Shown here piece after piece: positions 15,426 to 23,112 of a DNA stretch of 47,867 nucleotides. The notes beneath the pieces are model-generated. The model was given only the letters and a program-made list of their open reading frames with translations. It was not told where the DNA came from and made no database searches. The stretch is from CAIOYC01 sp038327995 (lineage in GTDB: Bacteria > Pseudomonadota > Alphaproteobacteria > Caulobacterales > Caulobacteraceae): assembly GCA_038327995.1 (NCBI GenBank), contig JBBQLP010000019.1:1-47867 (forward strand). The letters run 5' to 3'. The stretch's first letter is position 1. Each line of letters starts with the position of its first letter. The position numbers were made by a program, and so were the translations under genes.

Positions 15426-16379
15426 TCAGCCTCCCGCGAGCGCCACCATGGTCACGAACAGAGGGTAGGCGGCCAGCAACGCGACGCCTGAGCGGCGGCC
15501 GAGCGCGCCGCTACGCCAGCTTAGGATCAACACCAATCCTAGCGCCGCCAGCATAGCTATCCACGGCGCGTGCAAAACCGGCGCGTTCAGGATGGTCAGC
15601 GGCCGCGCGAGCGCCCCGGCGCCCAGTGTCATGGTCACGTTGTAAGCAAATGAGCCCACCACGCCGGCAATGGCCGCCTCCGTGACGCCCCGTCGTGCGG
15701 TTGACCACGCCAGCACGACGAGCTCAAATCCGGTGGCGAAGCCGACAACGGTCAGCCCAAGCTTCGTTTCCAGCGCCTCGCCGCCCGCGACGCGTTGGAC
15801 CGCCTCAACCAGCAGCGTCGCCCCGACCATCATGGCGACCACGCCGGCGAGCACGAAGCCCAGGTCGCGCCCCACGCGCGGCGCCTTTTTGGATTGTCGC
15901 GCCTCCTCGACCTCACCGGCCTCTCCCAACGCTGGAACCCGCCGCTCCAGTCGCCAGATCACCGCGACGAAGGCGACATAGAGAAGAACCAGCAACCCGC
16001 CTTCGAGCCGGCTGACCTCGCCGTCCCATGCCACCCAGGCGGCGACGGCCCCGAGCGGCAGACCAGCGAGGGCGTAGCGGCGGACCGAACCTCTGAACGG
16101 CAGCGGCGCGACAAGCGCGCCTACGCCCAACGCCACCAGACAGATGGCGACGTTGGTTCCAATTACGTCGCCGATGGCGATCCCCGGCGCGCCTTTGACG
16201 GCGGCGGTGACGACGGTCGCCAGCTCCTCGGGCTCGGCCCCGGCAAGCAGGAGGGCGAGGGCAAAGGTGGAAACGCCCAATCCCACCGACGCCGCACTCA
16301 GATGCTCGGCGAACGCTTCCGCCCCCCAAACAATCAACGCGACGCCGAGGATGAAGGCGGTGACCCACAACACCATCAT
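15426..16379 (-). CDS. CaCA-family sodium/calcium (cation) antiporter
   Basis: This 317-aa polytopic inner-membrane antiporter has the two inverted alpha-repeats of the YrbG/NCX superfamily: AEAFAEHLSAASVGLGVSTF near 20-40 with LAGAEPEELATVV, and VGFATGFELVVLAWSTARRG in the second half followed by VVGSFAYNVTMTLG. The conserved acidic residues of both repeats (AEPEE and FELV) are present. About ten hydrophobic helices flank a charged central loop (GEVEEARQSKKAPR). Start ATG 16379 has AAGGGAG upstream. It is divergent from the ChrB-type operon and shares an 80-bp promoter region with it. Confidence 0.85.
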   Translation of the reverse strand: MMVLWVTAFILGVALIVWGAEAFAEHLSAASVGLGVSTFALALLLAGAEPEELATVVTAAVKGAPGIAIGDVIGTNVAICLVALGVGALVAPLPFRGSVRRYALAGLPLGAVAAWVAWDGEVSRLEGGLLVLLYVAFVAVIWRLERRVPALGEAGEVEEARQSKKAPRVGRDLGFVLAGVVAMMVGATLLVEAVQRVAGGEALETKLGLTVVGFATGFELVVLAWSTARRGVTEAAIAGVVGSFAYNVTMTLGAGALARPLTILNAPVLHAPWIAMLAALGLVLILSWRSGALGRRSGVALLAAYPLFVTMVALAGG

Positions 16380-16461
16380 GACGGCACTCCCTTTGGCGAC
16401 CCATCGGATGAAACAGTTGTTGCATTGTTTCGACTCGGCCGCTTATTGCAACATCCGCCTC

Positions 16462-17016
16462 ATGACCGCATCAAACCGACAGGCGTGGGTGATCTTTCTG
16501 GCGCAGCTCCCGGCTGCGCCCTCCAGCGCGCGCGTGGCGCTCTGGCGTCGGCTGCGAGCTGCCGGTGCTGGGAGCCTGTTGAACGGGGCCTGGGTGTTGC
16601 CGGGGACGGATCAACACGTCGCCCTCTTCCGGCAACTTGCCGAGACGGTCAAAGCGCAAGGCGGGCACGCCGCCGCCTTCACGGCCCAGTCCATCGACGA
16701 GGAAGACTGTGCCGTGATCGAGCGGTTCCGGTCTGATCGCGCTCGGGAATATGGCGAGTTTGATCAGCGCTGCGCCGCGTTCTTGGCGGAGATCGAAAAG
16801 GAGGAGCAGCTGGACAAGTTCACCTTCGCCGAATTGGAAGAGATCGAGGACGATTCTCAGAAGCTCGCCGCTTGGCTGGCGAAAATCGAGGCGCGCGATT
16901 TCTTCCCAGGCGAGCGGTGTCAGGCGGCCCGCGAGACTCTGAGCCGTTGCGAGGCCGCGCGCGTCGCCTTTGCCGAAACCGTCTACGCCCGCGAGGGCCT
17001 CGGGGCGACCAAATGA
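16462..17016 (+). CDS. ChrB N-terminal-domain protein (chromate-resistance-associated)
   Basis: A 184-aa protein matching the ChrB N-terminal domain: the opening WVIFLAQLPAAPSSARVALW, RRLRAAGAGSLLNGAWVLP, and DCAVIERFRSDRAREYGEF, then a Glu-rich segment. Full ChrB adds a C-terminal domain; here only the N-terminal part exists, and no chromate transporter ChrA is in the window. ChrB is linked to chromate-responsive control. The stop overlaps the next start (ATGA). GTTGCA and TGCAAC flank the presumed promoter upstream as an inverted pair. Confidence 0.75.
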   Translation: MTASNRQAWVIFLAQLPAAPSSARVALWRRLRAAGAGSLLNGAWVLPGTDQHVALFRQLAETVKAQGGHAAAFTAQSIDEEDCAVIERFRSDRAREYGEFDQRCAAFLAEIEKEEQLDKFTFAELEEIEDDSQKLAAWLAKIEARDFFPGERCQAARETLSRCEAARVAFAETVYAREGLGATK

Positions 17017-17555
17017 GACAATTCCACAGGTGGGTAAGCGTCCTGGCGGCGGTGTTCCTGCTCGTCGTCTCCGCGACAGGAGTGATCCTTCAGGTCCAGA
17101 AATTGACCGGGAGAGACGCCGACGCCCCCCAACACGAAAACACGAACCGCGTGGAGGAAGGCCTAACCACGGCCATGCCCTCGCCGGTCTATGCCGCCCT
17201 GGTTGCGCGCATTCTCGATACGGCGCGCGCGCGAGCGCCCAATAGCCCCATTGCTTCGGTTTCCCTGAAGGGCGGGGCGGGTAACATCCGCGGCGAGGTG
17301 TTGCTCCCTGGCGATCCGCCGCGGCAACTCACCATCGACGCCCGTTCCGGCCGACTCCTTAGCGACGAGAGGTATGAGAAAGACTCGCTAATCCTACGCA
17401 TCCACAGCGGCGCCATCCTGGGTGAGCCGGGTGTCGTGCTCGGCGTCCTGTGGGGGTCCGCACTGGTCCTCCTCTCGATCACCGGGGGCTGGGTCTACCT
17501 CGCCATGTATCGCCGGAGGCGCAAGGTGAGCGGGAAAGGCGGCCTGTTCTGGTAG
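17013..17555 (+). CDS. PepSY-associated membrane protein
   Basis: The 180-aa protein has an N-terminal membrane helix (RWVSVLAAVFLLVVSATGVI), a periplasmic PepSY-like domain (QLTIDARSGRLLSDERYE, then ILRIHSGAILGEPG) and a C-terminal helix (LWGSALVLLSITGGWVYLAM) ending in a basic RRRRK tail. This is the PepSY-TM layout, in which His residues (FHRW, RIHSG) may bind haem or metal, as in iron-reduction proteins. It overlaps the ChrB-type gene by 4 bp and precedes the porin, so the three genes are an operon probably dealing with metal stress. Confidence 0.8.
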   Translation: MRQFHRWVSVLAAVFLLVVSATGVILQVQKLTGRDADAPQHENTNRVEEGLTTAMPSPVYAALVARILDTARARAPNSPIASVSLKGGAGNIRGEVLLPGDPPRQLTIDARSGRLLSDERYEKDSLILRIHSGAILGEPGVVLGVLWGSALVLLSITGGWVYLAMYRRRRKVSGKGGLFW

Positions 17556-17608
17556 CGGCGCGCCAGCCAACTCGCCATTCGACGCGGCAAAGGGCACTGT
17601 TCGGCGCG

Positions 17609-18868
17609 GTGATTGCGAGCGGTTGCTTGCTCTTGGCAGGGAGAGCGACGGCGCAAGCTTCCGTGGCGCAGCCCGCGCCCACATCATCGGCTGCGCAGAT
17701 CGGGCAGCCTGGCGCCGCCACTCGGGCGGCCCGACAGGGCTGGTCCTTCAAGCCCGACGCGGGATTCGTCTATCAGTCCGGCGACTTCAGTCTGACGACA
17801 TGGGCCTATGCGGAGCTTCCGATCAATCCAGATGGCCCAACTAGTTTTCGCCGCTTCCGACAGGGCGCGGAGTTCGACTTCCCGCGCCTGAACGCGGGGC
17901 TTCGTCCGGCCATCGTCTACGAAATCGACCTGACCGACACCAACTTCTTCGCCAATGGCGTCGGCGGGAGCAACGGTGTCGGCCGCCGCGACTTTGAGAA
18001 CCTGTTTGTCGCGCTCCAGAACCCGGACGATCCGGGCAAGTTCAGGGTGCTCTTCGGCCAGAACACCCACATTTTGTCACGCGAAGACAATCTCGCCTCG
18101 GGCAATCTGCCGACCATCAACCGTTCGCTGATCCTCGAAGAGCACGGCTCGGTGAACAGCTTTGGCACCCAGTTCGGGGTCGAAGTCCAGAAGGCCGTCT
18201 CGGACAAGTTGACGGTGCAACTCGCCGCATCGGACAACCGTGGCTCGTTCAACGCGCCCGTTCCCCGTTACGATGTCGGCAACTCGCTCGCCGCCAAGGT
18301 GATCGTCACCCCGATCAGCGATGAAAAGAGCGGCCGCAGGCTCAGCGTCGGCCTAGCCATCGACAACACCGCAGACATCCGCGACCGGATCTTCACCTTG
18401 GCCACGGCGATTGGCCAGACGCCTCTCGGCGGGGTCGCCGCGACCGGAGACAAGCTGACGGGCGAGGGCGACGCAGCCTACACCTTCCCACTGTTCGCCC
18501 ACCCCGTCACCGTCGAAGGCGAGGCGATCTATTCGCGCTTTTCGGCAAGCCGGAGCGACGTGGGCGGCGGCTACGGTATGATCCAAGGCTCGTTGTTCGA
18601 CACCCGCCGAGCGGGCGATCTTGATCTGTTTCTGCGCTACGATGTGGTCAGCCTCGGCCAAGCCGGGACTAACGGGCGCGCCATTCAACAGGCGCTCAGG
18701 ACGGGCTTCAACTACAACCTGCCTTACACCAATAAGCTGGCCGATCTACACCTCGAGTATGCGCACAACGCCCTCTCGGGACCAGCGGCAATCGTGACCG
18801 ACGACCGGAGCCGCGAGGAGTTTCGAATCGAGTTTCGCATCAGCCTGCAACAATACATCCGGCACTGA
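17609..18868 (+). CDS. Porin of the phosphate-selective O/P type
   Basis: Outer-membrane beta-barrel precursor. A signal-peptide core (FGAVIASGCLLLAGRATAQA) is followed by a short Ala/Gln-rich linker, then barrel strands: FRRFRQGAEFDFPRLNAGL, EHGSVNSFGTQFGVEVQKAV, LDLFLRYDVVSLGQAG and a C-terminal strand ending RISLQQYIRH. The spacing and the RxRQGxEFDF opening fit porin O/P. The start is unclear: GTG 17609 gives a short signal sequence without basic residues. GTG 17450, overlapping the previous gene by 106 bp, is the only other start that would supply the basic region. Third gene of the ChrB operon. Confidence 0.75.
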   Translation: MIASGCLLLAGRATAQASVAQPAPTSSAAQIGQPGAATRAARQGWSFKPDAGFVYQSGDFSLTTWAYAELPINPDGPTSFRRFRQGAEFDFPRLNAGLRPAIVYEIDLTDTNFFANGVGGSNGVGRRDFENLFVALQNPDDPGKFRVLFGQNTHILSREDNLASGNLPTINRSLILEEHGSVNSFGTQFGVEVQKAVSDKLTVQLAASDNRGSFNAPVPRYDVGNSLAAKVIVTPISDEKSGRRLSVGLAIDNTADIRDRIFTLATAIGQTPLGGVAATGDKLTGEGDAAYTFPLFAHPVTVEGEAIYSRFSASRSDVGGGYGMIQGSLFDTRRAGDLDLFLRYDVVSLGQAGTNGRAIQQALRTGFNYNLPYTNKLADLHLEYAHNALSGPAAIVTDDRSREEFRIEFRISLQQYIRH

Positions 18869-18954
18869 GGCGGCAATGTCGGCTCGGGGTCGACTGTCGC
18901 CCTTAACGTGCCCCCCGTTAGCGGACAGTAGCCCCCTTGGAGGCGCTCCGAGGT

Positions 18955-20262
18955 TCAGAACCGGGACCTACTTAGCCACGACCGACCCGGCTGATCCTCA
19001 ACCGAAACAAGCGATTGGACGTGCGCCGCCCAGTTCAAAAGAGCCTTGCGGCGCTCCGGGCGGTGCTCGTAGTGCTGATAGACCGCGACGAGCCCGCCCC
19101 TGCTTCCGCTGCTGTGGTTCAACACCGCCTCGATCACATGCGGTGGGTGACCGAGCCGAGCCATGCCCGTCGCCGCGGTTCTTCGCAGATCATGAACCCG
19201 CCACGGCGGAAGTTCATCGATCGGCGTCGCCAGACCTGCGGCGACCGCCTCGCCTTCCCTGATGTCCTCGATCGCATCGTCAAGCCGGGCCTTGCCTCGG
19301 GAATGGCCTGAGACGGGCGTGTCGCCCGTGGTGGTGAAAACCAACCCTTCTCGGTGCTTGAAGGAAGTGAGGATTTCAACCGCTTGTGGCGCCAGGTCCA
19401 CCATGTGCGCCTTGCCATTCTTGGCGCGGGCGGCCGGGATGGTCCATTCGGCCTTCTCAAGGTCGATCTCCGACCACACCATCCCAGTCACTTCCTCTCG
19501 CCGCTGCGCCGTAAGGAGAAGGAGCCGAAACAGAGGCCCGAACGGCCATCCGAGTTTGTCGCTGGCCACCCAAACGCGCCGAACTTCTTCGTCCGAAAGC
19601 CAACGGTCTCGCGCGCGACTTCCGCTCGGTCCCTTCAGTCCCATGCAAGGAGAGATTTCGACATAGAGGCGCTCGACACACCAGTTGAACAGCTTGCGAA
19701 GGTGGGCGAACAAAAGCCGCGCGGCGGCCACCGACCGATCGGAGACCCTATCGATGAGTTGAATAACGTCCGCGCGTTTGATCGAGGTGATCGGCCGATC
19801 ACGCCAACCATCCAGATCCTTAGATTTCAGGATGCGCTCGGCTTCGTCCCAGCGGCGATTGCGCGGCTTGGCGTACTTCTCGATGAATTCCTTGACGACC
19901 AGAGGGAAGGCTTCCGCTTTGGCCTTCGCTTTCGCGGCCTTGGCTGCCCGAACAGCGGCGTGCTCGGTCTCGCGGGTGTTGCGGTCGGTGAGGAACGGGT
20001 CCTCCCCCAATCGGACGCGGGCGAGCAGTTCGCCGGCTTTCTCCCTGGCCCTTTCAGTGGTCCAAGGATCGCCATGCCGGCCGATGGTGTAGCGTCGTGT
20101 GTTGCGGGACGCCTTGGCGCGGTACTGCACCAGATAGACCTTGCCACCTGCGGGCGTGAGCTTCACCCCAAACCCCGTCAGCGTCGCGTCCCAGACGACG
20201 CGCTCGTTGACGGCAGGCGCCTCGCCATCCACAAGAGTTTTCGTAAGCCGAACCGTCGGCAT
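18955..20262 (-). CDS. P4-type tyrosine integrase
   Basis: This 435-aa integrase has the N-terminal DUF4102 domain (VRLTKTLVDGEAP, GFGVKLTPAGGKVYLVQYR, YTIGRHGDPWTTERARE), a core-binding domain and the catalytic domain: Arg254/255 (TAQRREEVTGMVW), HxxR at 357-360 (WRVHDLRRTAATG), His383 (VLNHSS) and the Tyr at 395 (AVYQHYEHRPERR). All catalytic residues are present, so it looks functional. Such integrases insert elements into tRNA 3' ends. Start ATG 20262 has AAGGA 6 nt upstream; a longer frame reaches 20328. A 3' fragment of tRNA-Arg lies 194 bp upstream of the start, the expected attachment site. Confidence 0.92.
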   Translation of the reverse strand: MPTVRLTKTLVDGEAPAVNERVVWDATLTGFGVKLTPAGGKVYLVQYRAKASRNTRRYTIGRHGDPWTTERAREKAGELLARVRLGEDPFLTDRNTRETEHAAVRAAKAAKAKAKAEAFPLVVKEFIEKYAKPRNRRWDEAERILKSKDLDGWRDRPITSIKRADVIQLIDRVSDRSVAAARLLFAHLRKLFNWCVERLYVEISPCMGLKGPSGSRARDRWLSDEEVRRVWVASDKLGWPFGPLFRLLLLTAQRREEVTGMVWSEIDLEKAEWTIPAARAKNGKAHMVDLAPQAVEILTSFKHREGLVFTTTGDTPVSGHSRGKARLDDAIEDIREGEAVAAGLATPIDELPPWRVHDLRRTAATGMARLGHPPHVIEAVLNHSSGSRGGLVAVYQHYEHRPERRKALLNWAAHVQSLVSVEDQPGRSWLSRSRF

Positions 20263-20318
20263 GGCTGTCCTTGAGCGACCCGATGATTTTTCGCAGATCA
20301 CCATACGACCTCTTCTCC

Positions 20319-20338
20319 AGTAAGCCAATAGTAAGCCA
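20319..20338 (+). repeat. Direct repeat AGTAAGCCA x2, period 11
   Basis: AGTAAGCCA occurs at 20319-20327 and 20330-20338, exactly one helical turn apart, between the integrase start and the attachment site. This fits integrase arm-type or excisionase binding sites. Confidence 0.6.
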
Positions 20339-20382
20339 CTTCGGGGGTGTTAGCGGGATTATTCGGGCGCGCCAGTGATGGG

Positions 20383-20404
20383 TTTTACCACACTTTTACC
20401 ATAC
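20383..20404 (+). repeat. Tandem 11-bp repeat TTTTACCACAC/TTTTACCATAC
   Basis: Two adjacent 11-mers (20383-20393, 20394-20404) differ at one base. They lie between the integrase gene and the tRNA fragment, again with an 11-bp period. They are probably arm-type recombination sites or a regulator site for the integrase promoter. Confidence 0.6.
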
Positions 20405-20455
20405 TTATCAGTGACTTGTTAGGATGAGACACATCGCGGACGTTGTCGGTGGCCT

Positions 20456-20504
20456 AAGACTACGAATCTGGGGGTCGGGCGTTCGAATCGCTCCGAGCGC
20501 GCCA
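20456..20504 (+). other. 3' fragment of tRNA-Arg(ACG): element attachment site
   Basis: The bases fold as the 3' part of tRNA-Arg: anticodon loop CTACGAA (anticodon ACG at 20462-20464), 3' anticodon stem, variable loop GGGTC, T-arm GGGCG-TTCGAAT-CGCTC (20477-20493), acceptor strand CGAGCGC, discriminator G and encoded CCA (20502-20504). The 5' half of the tRNA is absent: the sequence to the left does not contain the partner acceptor strand or D-arm. A tRNA cut at the anticodon stem with its 3' half kept is the footprint of integration by the adjacent P4-type integrase, with the element lying to the left. Confidence 0.8.
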
Positions 20505-20744
20505 CTTCGGTACAGAACTGGGCACGCCAAAACCCGCCGTTTTTGCGCTTGGAGCAGCGACGAAGGTACGCAGCAATTCGCTTTTAGACCCCATGATGCG
20601 AAGTTCTTTCGCGTCGATCTCGACACGTTGAGCGAGTGCGCGAAGGTAATCGCGACGATAGCCGCCGCCCTCGATCCGCATCCGCTTGCGGGCGGTGCGG
20701 GCCAACTTCTTGATTGATTGGGTGGTGATAGTTGGCCCCAGCCG
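20460..20744 (-). pseudogene. C-terminal remnant of a large serine recombinase
   Basis: The minus-strand frame reads ITTQSIKKLARTARKRMR, then EGGGYRRDYLRALAQRVEID, then ELRIMGSKSELLRTFVAA, a conserved C-terminal segment of large serine recombinases. It ends WRARSDSNARPPDS, the tail produced when the gene reads into a tRNA gene on the opposite strand, here the tRNA-Arg fragment. An in-frame TAA at 20747-20745 cuts it off upstream, and the catalytic and DNA-binding domains are missing. This is a relic of a second element that used the same tRNA. Confidence 0.7.
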
Positions 20745-20858
20745 TTACTTCTGGTCTACCCCCCAAAGGACATCGTCAGAACGACCCAGGAGGCCCGTTT
20801 CGTGCCCAGCAGCGGACAACGCGCAATCTTCACGGAACTACGCACGTCTCGTACGCGA

Positions 20859-21239
20859 TTAATCCGTGTGAGACTTTAGAGCATCGTGCGCAGCCAAGAA
20901 TGCCTGGCGGCCCGCGGGCGTGCCGCAGTAGACGGTAATCTGAACCAATGCCTCTTTGATTTCATCGACTGTTGCACCGCTGGCAAGCGCGGCCTTTGTG
21001 TAGATGCCAAGCTCTTGAAAGCGGCCGAGCCCCCCCAGAATTCCAAGCGTCAGAAGACTCCGGGTTTTCTGGTCAAGCCCGGGACGACTCCACGCATAAC
21101 CCCAAGCCAATTCGGTAACGGCTCGTTGAAACGTCATCATGAAATCGTCAGAACCGGCGAGGTTCGCATCTACATACTTCTCGCCGAGCACCTGTCGCCG
21201 CTTCTTGAGACCCTTCTCAAACAAATCGCCATCCGCCAT
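20859..21239 (-). CDS. Carboxymuconolactone decarboxylase-family protein
   Basis: This 126-aa protein is of the CMD/PcaC family: GLKKRRQVLGEKYVDANLAG at the start, ELAWGYAWSRPGLDQKTRSL in the middle (the family's ExxWG...R...TRSLLT signature) and ALVQITVYCGTPAGRQAFLA near the end. PcaC decarboxylates gamma-carboxymuconolactone in protocatechuate breakdown, but many stand-alone members have other or unknown roles; no pca genes are nearby. Start ATG 21239 has GAGGAGG about 8 nt upstream. Monocistronic in this window. Confidence 0.85.
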   Translation of the reverse strand: MADGDLFEKGLKKRRQVLGEKYVDANLAGSDDFMMTFQRAVTELAWGYAWSRPGLDQKTRSLLTLGILGGLGRFQELGIYTKAALASGATVDEIKEALVQITVYCGTPAGRQAFLAAHDALKSHTD

Positions 21240-21665
21240 TGCCAATTCCTCCTCGCCAAAGACTTCTGATGTGGCGGCCCGAGCGTAGCGATTTTCGACG
21301 GATAAGACCAAGCGGTCTGAGTCCGGTTCGGGTCAATCGCGTCGGTTTGGCGTCCTGCTTTCGATTTCCGGTTCGCCCCCGGGAACGGACATGGCACCGG
21401 TACCCTGGATGGTTCGGTGCCCTGTCCATGGATGCACACCGAGACGGCCGCGACATCGGAAAGCGCCCCCTTTGAGCGCAGTACCAAATCGCAGCGGTCG
21501 CATATTCTCGGGTTACGGCATGTGATAGGTTACGATTTCATAGCGCCACAGCGAAACAATATTGCCCATCTTGGTCGGCCGTGGGGCGCCAATAGCTTGC
21601 GCCGCCGTTGAAGCCCCTGGGTCGATTCGGCGCTGGTCGGTGGCGTGCAACGTCAGGAGTGGAAC
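21240..21665. other. Intergenic region
   Basis: A 426-bp divergent region between the CMD-family and GH26-like genes with no recognisable coding or RNA feature. The stretch around 21500-21570 is locally AT-richer and may hold the promoter of the GH26-like gene. Confidence 0.35.
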
Positions 21666-22589
21666 ATGAAGCGGATTTTGTCGTCGCTGGCGCTGGCTTT
21701 GGTCGCCCTGTTCCCCCTGGCGGCGTGGCCGGCAACCGAGCTTAGGCCGCCTGCCATTCCGGCGCACGGCGCCTATCTGGGAGCGTTGGTCAACCCGAAG
21801 GGCCTCTCCGGTCCGGCGGGGGACGAGAAGCCCATGAAGATCGTGGGCCAGCTCGCCGCCTTCAACGCCGCGGTCGGACGGCCGGTGGCCATCCTGCACG
21901 CCTTTTCCAGCTTCACCGACCCGCTGCCGGTCAAGACCCTGGCCGCCATCGAGCGGAACGGCTCGATCCCGCTTCTCGACTGGCATTGCGGCAACCTCGC
22001 CGACATCAACGCCGGCAAATACGACAATCTCATCCACGCCTACGCCAAGGGCATTCGGGCATTCGGCAAGCCCATGTTCCTGCGTTGGTACTGGGAGATG
22101 AACCTCGACAAGCACAAAGCCAAGTCGTGCGACGCCTTTGGCCACGGCCCGGCCTTCATCGCCGCGTGGCGGCGGATCCGGACCATCTTCAACGCCGAGG
22201 GCGCGACCAACGCCGCCTTCGTCTGGTGCCCCAGCGGCCATGGCGACGTCGCGCCCTACTATCCCGGCGACGCCTATGTGGACTGGGTGGCCGGCGACAA
22301 GTTCGACCGCCGGTCGCTGGGAGAATCCGCCTTCTCGATCATGTTCGGCGATTTCTTCGCCAGCCTTCCCAGCCACGACAAGCCGATAATGGTCGGCGCC
22401 ACCGGAGCGCCGGCCGAGGACCAGGTGGCCTACATCCGAGGCATCGCCCGGGACGCACCCAAATTTCCCAAGATCAAGGCGATCATGTATTTCGACGCGC
22501 CCGGGAAACATGGCTTCCAGTTGCAGGGCGAGGGCCTAGCCGCCTTCAAAGCGTTGGTCGCGGATCCCTACTTCTCGTTTCGCGGGTGA
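21666..22589 (+). CDS. GH26-like secreted (beta-mannanase-type) protein with altered active site
   Basis: The 307-aa protein has a signal peptide (MKRILSSLALALVALFPLAA, then WPA). The fold signature is glycosyl hydrolase family 26: GAYLGALVNPKGLSG opening, LRWYWEMNLDKHKA with the acid/base Glu144, AFVWCPSGHGDVAPYYPGDA and YVDWVAGD. In GH26 the nucleophile lies in a motif of the form PxMIxETG; here the motif is KPIMVGATG, with Ala245 in place of Glu. It may therefore be inactive or use another residue. ATG 21666 has AGGAG 7 nt upstream. It precedes a DUF1330 pseudogene and the GT4 gene, both on the opposite strand. Confidence 0.75.
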   Translation: MKRILSSLALALVALFPLAAWPATELRPPAIPAHGAYLGALVNPKGLSGPAGDEKPMKIVGQLAAFNAAVGRPVAILHAFSSFTDPLPVKTLAAIERNGSIPLLDWHCGNLADINAGKYDNLIHAYAKGIRAFGKPMFLRWYWEMNLDKHKAKSCDAFGHGPAFIAAWRRIRTIFNAEGATNAAFVWCPSGHGDVAPYYPGDAYVDWVAGDKFDRRSLGESAFSIMFGDFFASLPSHDKPIMVGATGAPAEDQVAYIRGIARDAPKFPKIKAIMYFDAPGKHGFQLQGEGLAAFKALVADPYFSFRG

Positions 22590-22686
22590 CGCGATTGGGT
22601 CCCTATGCTGGGTCACTCGGTCAAGCCGGCGGCGTGGGTGAGGGCCGAGTGAAGGCGGCGGGTGACCGGCCAAGACATCCCGAGCG

Positions 22687-23073
22687 CTATCGCGACAGGC
22701 CTTCCACGGCATAGACGCGGAAATTCGCGTATCGGTCCCCCACCTTTTTGGCGTTCTTGTAGGCCGAAGACCCGAACGCGGCTCGCGCCTTTCCCATGCT
22801 GTCGAAGATCATGATGGCGATGCGCGGTTTGGGCCGCTCGCCGTAAAAAGCCGCGGTCGCGCCTCCACGAACGAGGTATTTGCCGCCTCCAGCCGCGATG
22901 GCCTTTACCGCGCCGGGCACCTACTCCTTCTCGTAGGGCGCCGGGTTCTTAACATCGATCTCCGCGACGACGTATGCGGGTGGGCCGGCCTGGGCATGGA
23001 GCGCTTGAACGGCGGCGGCGCCGAACGCCACTCCCGCCAAGATCGACAATGCGACGGTGTGGCGCGCTTTCAT
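22687..23073 (-). pseudogene. Secreted DUF1330-family gene with an in-frame stop
   Basis: From ATG 23073 (GGAGGA just upstream) the frame encodes a signal peptide (ALSILAGVAFGAAAVQALHA) and the DUF1330 start YVVAEIDVKNPAPYEKE, then TAG at 22923-22921 (codon 51). The same frame continues through VPGAVKAIAAGGGKYLVRGG, PRIAIMIFDSMGKARAAF and SSAYKNAKKVGDRYANFRVY, the rest of the domain. Family members normally have Tyr at this point, so a single TAT/TAC-to-TAG change explains it. The rest of the domain shows no other break, so the mutation is recent or a sequencing error. Confidence 0.8.
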
Positions 23074-23112
23074 CGTTTCCTCCGAGTGATATTTGAAGAG
23101 CGGCGGAAACGC

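Noticed and set aside
21513..22511. A 332-aa minus-strand frame over the GH26-like gene
   Set aside because: Shadow frame of a gene with signal peptide and ribosome binding site on the other strand.
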